Of a DNA stretch of 64,000 nt, positions 13,342-24,000 are shown piece after piece. The stretch is from Helicoverpa zea (lineage: Eukaryota > Arthropoda > Insecta > Lepidoptera > Noctuidae), in the NCBI RefSeq assembly GCF_022581195.2, contig NC_061456.1, forward strand, positions 12,154,501 to 12,218,500. The letters run 5' to 3'. Made by a program: the position numbers and the translations under genes. Within the stretch, counting starts at the first letter, position 1. Every line of letters begins with the position of its first letter. The notes beneath the pieces were generated by a model. It saw only the letters and a list, made by a program, of their open reading frames with translations. It made no database searches and was not told the DNA's origin.

Positions 13342-13546
13342 TCCTACTAATATTATAAACGCGAAAGTTTGTATGTATGGATGTATGGATGTTTGTTACT
13401 CTTTCACGCAAAAACTACTGAATGGATTTTAATGAAACTTTACAATAATATAGCTTATACATCAGAATAACACATAGGCTACAATTTGTAAACATATTGT
13501 TCGAAATACTAAACCTGCGCAGACGAAGTCGCGGGCACCAGCTAGT
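13342..13546 (+). mobile_element. Helitron-like (Lep1-type) element, copy 1
   Basis: A 205-bp unit starting TCCTACTAATATTATAAACG and ending CGCGGGCACCAGCTAG+T. By eye it is identical over its full length to 22688-22892 inside gene A intron 3. Termini are TC and CTAG, it lies between A and T with no duplication, and it has no coding capacity. Confidence 0.82.
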
Positions 13547-14582
13547 AGACTATATTTTATCACGCAACTTGCAGTAGTTTTCACGGTACGCGGGTGAAAC
13601 CGCGGGAAAACGACTTGTATTCTATAAACTGAACTTTAGTAACATAGGTTTAATCTTTAATCATATTGATTTAGCAAAAGTAGCTCCATCTATCTGTTAC
13701 TTGCGTTATATCGGGTGTGTCGTTCATAATCACATTAAATGAAATGCGTTAATATACTGGTTAATATATGTCCATTAACACAAAGAAAAAAGAAAAATAC
13801 GTAAAAATAAAAAAATGATTTTTTCCAACAAAGTAAATAGAATAAAAATGTGCGAAAATTAGAACACCATATAAAAGTCAGTCATTACAAACAACTGAAA
13901 TTCGCCCTTGAAAACTGACAGTTGTCAACTGATCAAAACATTCGATACTCCTAATTTTATCTCTGCTTTACACATGATGTTGTAAATTATAAAAACGAAA
14001 AATGACTCCTGTGGCTAAACCACTGAATGGATTAGGTTATTTTTTTTACAATTCGCCATAGAATATCATAAAGTACATGCGATAGGATTTAATGTGATTG
14101 TGAACGACACACCCTGTATAGGATACATTTTATATGGAAGGAAAGTAGTTCTTTCAGGATGCGGGTGGTACTGCAAGGAATAGCTTTCTTAGAACGCTAG
14201 GTAGGAAAAATATAAAGATAAGTAAATATATAGTTTCGAGGATTTTCATGTCGGCATAATACGACATACATCTTCTAAGTTTATCCAAAAGACCATTAAA
14301 ATATTGCAAAAACAAATATTGTTTTTCACATCTCGGTCACGACTCGCTTAGAAACTCTATTCTAGGCTACCTAGCTTTGTGGTTACACCAAAACACATCT
14401 GTGGTCGTTTAATACCTAGGCTGAAACGTTTAGCGGTCTAAATAATTTGTAATACATGTACTGGGGTATGTTATTGACCTGGAATTTTGATTAGACGTTA
14501 GATTTTGATGCTAGATAGACGCGAAGCTGATGACAGTAGCCTAAGCTTCAAACAGACATTGAAATCCTAAACTACTACTATT
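13547..14582. other. Intergenic, short repeat remnants
   Basis: A Helitron-like remnant (GTAGTTTTCACGGTACGCGGGT) lies at about 13573-13605. Two weak matching words, TCGGGTGTGTCGTTCATAATCA near 13710 and its rough inverse TGATTGTGAACGACACACCCTG near 14094, bracket about 400 bp. They may be the ends of a decayed inverted-repeat element of about 410 bp, joined to ATTTAATGNNATG-type flanks. No gene. Confidence 0.45.
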
Positions 14583-14725
14583 ATCCTGCCGGGGCTGCGG
14601 GATTGTTCGAAAGAGTTACCGCGGCCCTGGTACATAAAGGGCTTAGAAGGAACATGGTGGGTGTTAGTACTTATCTAAGAGCGACACTCTCTCACGCAGC
14701 ATCCACGGCGCGAGAGGTCATTTGA
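14583..14725 (+). repeat. R1-like LINE 3'-UTR fragment
   Basis: Reads CCGGGGCTGCGGGATTGTTC, GAAAGAGTTACCGCGGCCCT, GGTACATAAAGGGCTTAGAA, then GCGAGAGGTCATTTGAT. This is the inverse of 59720-59860. It is closer to the LINE copy than the fragment at 2160-2298. Confidence 0.7.
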
Positions 14726-17700
14726 TAAAAAAGCTCTTATTATACTTCATGTGGGCTTACAGACAAATATTTGAAATTTACAATACCTCTTTTAGTAAGA
14801 AGATTATGGCGTGTTTTGTTGAAATAAATAGTTTTCTTATGTAAGAAGTATGAATGCAAACAAGCCCAAGATGGCCCATTCTGATAATAAGTGGTCACAA
14901 GCAGATTACAAGCAGATTATTTACAAATATGGAGACAGCTCGCGTTCTACATAATAATAACTATAAAGTTCTATATGTTAGTCATATGATAAAGTGATAT
15001 AAAAAGTTACAAGGCTTAGGATAAGATCCTTGTCTCAGATTGAAGTATCTTACTTTCGCTAGATTTCTACGACAGGTCCAGTCTGTTTTATTCGTACTGG
15101 GTCAGAGTATTTTGTGATAGTATCTGTTCCTATTTTCTTTTCCTTACATTGGTATACTGATCGTCATTCTTAAAGCTGAGTTTTGATTAACAGACTTACA
15201 AGAGGGTATTTAATTTTGGCTAATCGCTTTTTTTTCATTTCAATCTTAATTAATGAACTCAATGGCAATTAATGAACTTAATAAGATAAAGTATTAAAAT
15301 ATGAGATGAGAAAATTAATACACGACTTATTAAAAAGTTTTTTAATGTTTTGAATTTTTTTTTAAATAGTCTATTTTTATTTTCGTGTGACTGCATAAAT
15401 TATCTAGGATAAAAATGCATGGATTTTAATAAAGATACTATATAAATTATAACAATTAAAATCTACATAATTATTGCATATCCTGTTTCAATTCATAGTT
15501 TGAACAATTATTATCAGACTAAATTATGTCAATTAACATGATGCTCATGCTATGTTTAGCATGCATATATACATACATTTTAAAACATGTTTAAAATCAT
15601 GGCTCATTAAATTATAATGTTTCAGCATTTATGCATATAATTTAAATGTTAACTCAAATTGTAAAACCAAAAGTGCATCTTAAATCAGTGACGATATCAC
15701 GGTAGATTCAGATTACAGATATCAATTTTAGTTTTTAAAATAGTGTTAGTAGGTATGTGTTTATTTTGGATAATAGTATTAAGATAGAGTAGGTAAACAT
15801 TGCTCTGTTATGCAATAACCAGATTCTAGATACGAGTTTTTTAAATAGCTCTAGTGTTTCTTAACAAACAAGTAAGTAAGCAGTGCCTTTGAACTTGATT
15901 GTTCTATTTATTTTCAACCTCATAAACCGTTAGGTAAATAATACCCTACAAATTCACACTGAGCCTTATTTACCAAGTCAGCCTATCATCCAAAGCTCAC
16001 AGTTACATAGCACCTGCATTATAAATCTACTACATAAGGAAGTACACACGTCCGGGATGCTAACGATACTGTGTGTTAGAGAAAGGGCAATACTGGTCGT
16101 TATGGTTTTTTGCTAATGTTTAGATCCATTTCTGGGAACATGGTAGGAAAAAGAGGTATCAGGTATGTAGGTTATCTGGACTTCTGGGAACATATCTACT
16201 TGAGACTAGGAAAGTGAGTGAAATAGGGTATATTGGTCACTGATGGGACATGGAACTTGTTGGTTCTAGTCCGGAGTTGGGACTAGTTTGACATAACACG
16301 TCACATGTTTTTTAGTTCGATATTATTTTGTCGTCAATGTTTTACTACACTTTGTTAGTTAGTATCTTAATTATTATTTAATATCTTATTAGTTAAACCA
16401 AAATGTCAAAATTATATTATTTTACACATTTTTGATTCATATCCAAAATATGACAGAAACAAAAAAGTTTACCAGAAAAGAATGGTTGTCTTCTAAAGAT
16501 GTTTTCCATTTTTAGAAATCTAAAAGATATCGCATCGCAAATTGATGTCTAGCGCAGCCATAAAATTAGACAATTGCAGTATCTCGCAGTATAGTACTCG
16601 CGAGAATACTGGTATCAAAATCACATTACGAACGCATAAAAGGCATACTTATCACTCGAAGAGTGAGAGCAAGGGATTCCGAATGGCAATCTTTGGACCC
16701 AAGTATTTAGGACAACCAGCCAAGCGGACACTTACGCCACAGTCTGGACAACACTAATGTGGCCATCCCATTCAATTTTCACCTCTATGTTTACCCAATT
16801 AAGGTCTTTTGCAATCGCACGTGTTAACGCTGTTTGTAAACTATGACCAGTTTTAAAGATCTAAGCTAATAGATGAAGAGAATGAAAAGGAGGAGGGGGG
16901 TGTCAAGTTAAAATGGTAACCTGTTAGGCATTTTACGATGTTGAGTATGAATGACTTGTTCCGTTGCGAAAATTATATATGTATAGTATGATGTAAAAGT
17001 TTGTTTTTGTTGAAACGATTGGTTTCGGTTTCATCGGGAAATGTACGGTGATATTTTTCGTCTATTGTCCCTTTTGAGTAACGAACCGTGACTGCGACGC
17101 TACTAATTTCGTATCTTTGTATTCATGTAGAAGCTATTCTTGAACAGAAGTTTCTCTATTCTTTGAGTTAATGCTCTTTGCGGGCTTGTTTGAACATAAA
17201 ACATTTTTTATTTATTTTGTGCTAAAATAGTGCCATATAGGATTATAATTATGCTATGCTTAATAGGTATAGTGTCAGATGGGAAGAAACCTAAATGTTG
17301 ACTTTCAAACTCAGCAGTACATTGCACTGAAATTACAGAAGGTTTGGGACGAAAATTCAACAACCTTCTGTATTAACAAATGCCCAATTATTAAACTCAT
17401 AAATCAAATACAATTATAACCGAACACACGAATGTAGTGCTAATGTTTTCACAATAATTCCATCATTAAATGGCAAGCAGAGGATGTTACTTGTTATCGA
17501 TTGCATTTCATCCGTTTTCAGTGCGTGTTCGTAATTTTATGTATTTGCTAACAATTCGTTTGTTAATGGAATTTGTGAAAATACTTCGGCAGTGTTGGTC
17601 AATGGATTTTAATTGTTCGTTTACCTATATTAAGTACTTAACTACAAATATCTCAACCAGACGGTTATGTCTTTTCAAAAGACGAACTGATTTATGCTGA

Positions 17701-17965
17701 TGGGATGCCATTGCATACGAAACGGTTTTGTCTATCAGACTTTCTGTCTGATAACTTAAGAGCTTTCGTTGTTATCCGTGATTCGCAGCTGCCGTGTTGT
17801 AGAAGACAGAATCATCACTCAAATGGCTAAGCCATCGATTTGAGTGAACACTTTATATATTGCTCAGACGCCTATTGTTTGTGTATTCCTAAATATTGGC
17901 TGTGTACATATAGCCATCATTGCAAACAAACGAAACCAAAAAAAAAAATAGTAAGGGCGATATAA
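14726..17965. other. Intergenic, nothing recognised
   Basis: Includes the 71-codon frame at 16542-16757, whose composition and lack of motif give no reason to call it a gene. No RNA gene or bounded repeat is seen. Confidence 0.4.
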
Positions 17966-18175
17966 ATAAATTGGACTCATTACGACATACTCAAATTAAA
18001 AATATTCAAAACACATATTGAGATGGCTGATGGCAGGAGAGTGGTAGGCGCGCCAGTTACAGCCCCAGTATACAGGGGTACAACTATATATACACAATAT
18101 TTGTTTGAACCGGCCGGACGAGACGATCGTCTGATAAACAGGGTGGTTTCATTTACTGATTGGGTGGACCCATGA
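17966..18175 (+). other. Unassigned 69-codon open frame, possible orphan exon or pseudogene
   Basis: The frame between a TAA (17963-17965) and the TGA at 18173-18175 encodes a protein-like segment with ADGRRVVGAPVTAPVYRG, then Y-T-Q-Y-L-F-E-P-A-G-R-D-D-R-L-I-N-R-V, and ends S-F-T-D-W-V-D-P. Local GC is higher than the surroundings. The end (R-V-x-S-F-x-D-W) recalls the last residues of trypsin-like proteases, where V-x-x-F-x-x-W-I is common, but no catalytic residue is visible. No clear acceptor site, start or neighbouring exon was found. It may be a stray exon, a transposon piece or chance. I do not assign a function. Confidence 0.25.
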
Positions 18176-20072
18176 ACTCTAAAAGGGTTCACGTAAAAAA
18201 TCAAGATTTTTTTCTGACCATGTAGTTTGTTATGATACTACTTACCATGTAGTTTGTTATGTACTTTTTTCTATGAATTTTGGTTCAATTTTGAGGGGAA
18301 TTTTAGGGTCTTCAATGTACTTCAATCATATTTTTTAGTTGTCAAAAATATTTCTGATAGTTCAAATGAAGATAAAATTTATAAAACTAGATTTATTCGT
18401 CGAAACTACTAAACTAACATAAATTACAAAACACTACAAAATTTCTCTTTCACACCCACTCATGCATGACTAAACTAGCAAAAATCGGGTCGTATGAAAA
18501 TTAACAAATCAAACAAACCTGGGCTATTTAGAAAGCACCCTGTTTTCAAACCACCCTCGAATTTTCCCATCCTCTCAACCCCTCCCGCAGCGGGTAGAGG
18601 GGGGATAAAAGCTCAGTCACCCCGAGAATTTCGGAGCGAGCGGACGTTTCGCTTCCCGCGCGTAAATAGAATAAAATTTTAAATTAAAATGTTGATGATG
18701 ATGTGAAAGTGAACTGCAGATATAGTGCTTCCTACAATGTCTTCCTATAGTGCTTCTTGGATTAATGCAGATGTACTAACGTAGTGAGTATTCTCAATAG
18801 CGGTGTTTTGCTCAAGTGTTCGTCAATTTGGGCTATCGGGCCGCAGTGTGCTGTAAAGTTCAACAGAGCTATTAAAGGATTTTTATGTGTAGTTAGTTTA
18901 TTACAGTGATATCACTATTAAGAAACGGCAATTTGAAAAGAAATGTACTACTTTAGTCATCATTAATCATCATCAACGGAGTCATTTTACTGTCACACCT
19001 ACTATTTTTTGGTTCTATAAATTGAACTGTATTATACCAAATGACGAAGATTATACCTATTCAAGAATATTCTACCACTTAAAAAATTTCAAAGATGCAA
19101 AAACATAATATTGTATAATCCCTAAACATCACTACCACTATAACCATCATAATTTCTTTATCCTATCTCCGATAAGATTTAATCTAAAAATCAGAACCTG
19201 TTCAAAGGATCGGGTTGAGATAGCAAAAGGTTAGAGGTCATCGAATCGCGCAAGCGAAAGTGGATAGTACAACGTGAAAGGTGTTCTATATTATTTCCCT
19301 CAAAAACTAGGCAAAGGTATAGAAGAGTTTGTTAAATTGTATGTGAAAAAGCTGTGGTTTAAGAGAGATAGTAAAATTATTACAGACAAGCTGTTGCTTG
19401 GGGCTTTGCCTCTGAAGAAACAACATCGCCAATCCGGATAAATAGTAGATTTTGAAGTAATTCTGATGTATAAGCTATAGTACTGACTTTTTATAGTGAG
19501 TGTTACTCCGTAGGCTTGTACAATTGTCCATCCCTCATTGACATCATTTACAATATCAGAGTGATTTGATATGTTTCTTGAGGACAATATATTTGTTGCT
19601 AAATCAGGTCAATCTTTCCATATGCCAAGATAATAATATTAACAATGACAATTAATATCTTAATTTGTACATAGATCTCAACAAGGTAACTATATGCAAT
19701 TTAAAGACACATTTTTGACTAAATTGAGCACACATTCTAGTTTTGAATAGGCACTAACTTGATTTTTGATTTTGAGTGCAACTTTCAAAACGAACGGTAT
19801 GGCTGTCAAATTGCATTCTAGGAATTTAGGACATAATTTTCAAAAGACTTTTTTACATATCTAGTTAAGTGGTTTGAACATCAAACTATTTATCCCTATA
19901 TATTTGTAGTCTGAATAATAATATAATATATATTTTGTAGTCTGAATATACTGCTGGACAGTCTAGTCTAGTCAAAGAACTATCTTATCAATTAATTAAC
20001 TTCTAAGTAGGTATATTTTTGCACCTTTCAATTCACCGCTTAACTACATAATTAAAATGCTCTTTCCTTTGG
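18176..20072. other. Intergenic with a GC-rich patch
   Basis: No supported gene. At 18538-18665 a C-rich then GCG-rich patch (CCCTCCCGCAGCGGGTAGAG, then TTTCGGAGCGAGCGGACG) stands out in AT-rich DNA. It resembles no repeat I can name. The rest is AT-rich and featureless. Confidence 0.4.
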
Positions 20073-20089
20073 GGTTCTATTTAGTACAT

Positions 20090-20469
20090 CATCCTCCGAG
20101 CCTTTTCCCAATCATGTTGGGGTCGGCTTCCAGTCTAACCGGATTCAGCTGAGTACCAGTGCTTTACAAGAAGCGACTGCCTATCTGACCTCCTCAACCC
20201 AGTATCCCGGGCAACCCGATACCCCTTGGTTAGACTGGTGTCAGACTTACTGGCTTCTGACTACCCGTAACGACTGCCAAGGATGTTCAATGACAGCCGG
20301 GACCTACAGTTTAACGTGCCATCCGAAACACAGCCAATGGTGTCTAAGATATACTTAGAAAGTACATACAAACTTAGAAAAGTTGCATTGGTACTTGCCT
20401 GACCTGGGATCGAACCCGCGCCCTCGTACTTGAGGTTGGTCCTTTACCCACTAGGCCACCACGACTCTC
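20090..20469 (-). mobile_element. tRNA-derived SINE, full copy with 17-bp target duplication
   Basis: Read on -, it starts with a tRNA-like head: an A-box-like TGGCCTAGTGG and a B-box GGTTCGATCCC (20400-20465). A body follows, then a tail containing CCGACCCCAACATGATTGGG that ends in GATGATG. The 17-mer GGTTCTATTTAGTACAT flanks it at 20073-20089 and 20470-20486. Box A and box B are internal pol III promoter parts. A near-identical copy lies at 53435-53819. The insertion sits about 360 bp upstream of the 5' leader exon of gene A. Similar elements are known from noctuid moths. Confidence 0.9.
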
Positions 20470-20848
20470 GGTTCTATTTAGTACATAGAAGTAAATAAAA
20501 GGCTATCTCCTAATAAGTTTCTGATTACTTTAGGTATGTACTGAAAGTGTTCATTTGTGTCTCTCGTCTAGGTCACGTACCTTTCAGAAATTGCTATAGT
20601 CTGCCTAGTTATTTATTTCGTCTGGCGCCAAATCTAGTGGGCTAGATTCTTTCTTATTTTCTCACTTTCTTCAAGTCTGTTTATTTTTATTTGATTGCGT
20701 TCTTTATTTATCTTTTTTGGAGTATCTTTTAATAGAATACCTACTCTCTTAAACCCATTAAATTTTAACCGATTTCGAAAAAGATGGATGGTGAAGGTTT
20801 GCAGCAATTTTTTTACCATTTACTTATAATATTTTTCTTTTGTTTCAG

Positions 20849-20950
20849 GCATATAAAGGATCAGTAATTCAACCATAAAATGCGGCGGAGCCTTTCATGA
20901 CAAACAAGTAGAAGTTAACATTTGCAATTAGTACCACAAACATTCAGAAG
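20849..20950 (+). other. 5'-UTR part of gene A leader exon
   Basis: A pyrimidine-rich tract and TTTCAG acceptor end at 20848. The following 102 nt lead to the ATG at 20951. This implies at least one more upstream non-coding exon, which I could not locate, so the promoter is also unplaced. The acceptor is inferred. Confidence 0.55.
20880..20900 (+). promoter_or_regulatory. Short upstream ORF in gene A leader
   Basis: An ATG at 20880 opens six codons (MRRSLS) and stops at a TGA ending at 20900, 50 nt before the elongase ATG. Such uORFs commonly lower translation of the main frame. Its use here is inferred. Confidence 0.5.
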
Positions 20951-21011
20951 ATGGCGTTGTTCAATAATTCCTTTTCAAGAACCTACCATCACTTATTCAC
21001 TGAATTAGCTG
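20951..21011 (+). CDS. ELOVL: Gene A coding exon 1
   Basis: Codes residues 1-20 (MALFNNSFSRTYHHLFTELA) plus the first base of codon 21. The donor is G|GTAAGT. The intron is phase 1, as in gene B exon 1. Confidence 0.88.
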
Positions 21012-24000
21012 GTAAGTAATTCTATACTTATGTATTAAGATTAATTTACAAATTAGTCTCAAGATTTATTTCCCAAACTAGGATCTCAATTGGGATGTTT
21101 TTTATTGCATTTCTTAAGTCCCATGGACCAGAAATAGACAAGGAACATTTCTAGTACACCCCTCCATTACTGCAAAAGCATTATAATTTACTCAGATTAT
21201 TTTAGGCGGTAAAATACTTAAGACTGCTTTGAAAGTTAAATCAACATAAAACCCAAGCTTTCACACTCTGTAAATAAATAAATACCAAACCGTAAAATGA
21301 CTAAGCAACTTCAATTTCGGAAAACAATAAAGACACTTGTGTTGGACTATTTATCTCGTAACAAAATACTCTCTAATGTATTTTATTTTCAAATTCCAGA
21401 TTCCCGAACAAACGACTGGTTCTTAATAACGGATCCAGTCCCCGGTCTCACTATCATCGGCCTGTACCTATACTTCTCGTTGAAATGGGGGCCGAGGTAC
21501 ATGGCAGACAAGAAGCCTTTCCAACTGCAGAAGACATTAGTCATTTATAATTTTATTCAAGTCGTCGTTAGCTGCTGGTTGTTCCATGAGGTTTGTAGAT
21601 CCTTAATCATTATTTACTATAACTATGATATTTGCGTACTAAGTGGGATATAAAATGCTCGAAGATATACCACACTGCGCTTACTGCTTTCCCAACGCTC
21701 GGGAGGGGCCTTTGTCCAGAAGTGGACGCTTTTGTGCTGTGATAACCGTGATATTTACACAGCATTTATTAATTTAGTAAGCTATTATGTAAGCAAATAA
21801 ATAACACATCAGTCCTCCTGGATGTGAATGAGACCCTGAGTTTAAATCATATATCGAATTATATATTGTTTGATCAAAACAGGTTCACCTGCAAAAATGC
21901 CATTAGAGTTGTCTTGTCTTTGTCTTCACATTTATGATCATAAGATTTTGTATGATACTTAATGCTTCAACAGGCTTACCTACATGCCCAAATTCGTTCT
22001 TCACACCCTTTTTACAAGTCATCTCTTCAATACACTCAAATGTTTATTTTCTCAATATTTGCAGGGCCTCGACGCTGGCTGGTTGAGGACTTATAGTTGG
22101 AAATGCCAACCCGTTGACTTCTCAAAAACGCCTGAGGCTATGAGAGTAAGTGTTTCTAGTAGTGAAATATGTTTCTGTTACAAGTGGGACCTTAATTCTT
22201 AGAATTCTGACTGTGCGATTTGAAAGAAGAGAGTTATTGAGATTTTGTTAAGGAATTTGGGAAATGATTGTCAATATTTAATATGGAATGGAGATCAAAA
22301 TAATGTTAGTCAGAGCAACAAAAAGTTGAATTAGACACTTTTTGAGGCTTTCGTATAGGGGATTAAAAGTGCTGCGCCCTAACAGGGTATCATGTATGAA
22401 CCTCTACATTCTATAACACCTTGTAACACTCATGATTGCAATAAATATTTGAAGTTGGAGAAGTTGAAGTTGGATACTTTAAGAAGATATACCAGTGCCT
22501 ATATAATACAAATGTGACAGCATAAATGGTCTGAAAAAAATGATGTTCAGGATATAGTCAAAGTTAATTCATATACTATTTAAACTGGATAGCACGATAG
22601 ATTAGCTACTGACGTCAAACCCGAGACTCCGGGCAATCCCCTCATACATTTGATAATAATACGAAATTACTAAATAATTGCACGCTATCCTACTAATATT
22701 ATAAACGCGAAAGTTTGTATGTATGGATGTATGGATGTTTGTTACTCTTTCACGCAAAAACTACTGAATGGATTTTAATGAAACTTTACAATAATATAGC
22801 TTATACATCAGAATAACACATAGGCTACAATTTGTAAACATATTGTTCGAAATACTAAACCTGCGCAGACGAAGTCGCGGGCACCAGCTAGTAAAGTATA
22901 TTATAATGATCTCATGCCTATACCTACCTATCAATAAAATAAGTAGTATAACTGTTTTATGGTTGCATGGTAAGAACTAACGAATGATAATACAGGATAA
23001 AATGAAGAAGATACAGAGATATAGAGTGGTAGAGAGTAAGTATGTTTTATTATTTTATAAAGAGTTGATTTAAATGCGAAAGAAATATTGGTCACAATGA
23101 CATTACTATTAAAATCAACGCTAGTGAGGAATAACGTATAACATAGAAGCAATGAAAATGATACAAAAATATATAGGTACTAACGTAATTACTACGATCC
23201 ATAAAAATGAAAAAAGTAACTGATTCTGAATAAAATAGAACAAAGTGAAGATTATCAGGTTAACAGTATACTTCAATACAATAGCAAAATCTAGAATCTA
23301 GATAGCCAAAGTTTTACGGAAACACCCGACCATCAATAATTATGACGGACACTAATTCATACATGACAATTATCCTCGTCATAATCACTCATCTTTCCTT
23401 CCTTTACACCGTGTTTATTTCTATCAAGATCCAATTATGAACAGATTAGTTTAACGGCAAGCGAAAAACAACCTTCTAAGTTCTGTTATAGAGTTCATTT
23501 TATATTTGTGATAGCAGATCGTAGTGAAAGAGCTTGTCCTGGAAGTGATAATACTGTGTTAGCAGTTGTAACATATACCTGTGTTTTAATTTTAAGTTTA
23601 TTGGTTACATGTAATTAAGAGCTAAGAAATGTTAGTTTCTTTGCCTAATTCAAATTGGCAAAAGCAAGAATCAATTCTGGAGATAAAAGGACCAAACTGC
23701 CCTTATATGATTCATAATATCTTATGTTCATGTCTTTGTAAAGCTTCTACGGGTGTTGTCCTAACAAACTATAGTCTTGGCTTTTACAAAATGTATCCTA
23801 TTTCAATCAAATAAAGTTTAATTTTGTTAATTACCATTTTAAAGAATGCCAAATGGTCCTTTACGATATTATAATACATCTAAAAAAACACATAAAGCAT
23901 TCTTGCAAATTGATTCCACACTCTCAAATTCGAAAATGCAATAAAATCCCGAGGCTCATAAAATTCTCTAATTGACGTCATATTAAGAGTGGCAACAGTT

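Noticed and set aside
20400..20465. Possible tRNA gene on - strand
   Set aside because: Head of a SINE with 17-bp target duplication; same head repeated at 53740-53815.
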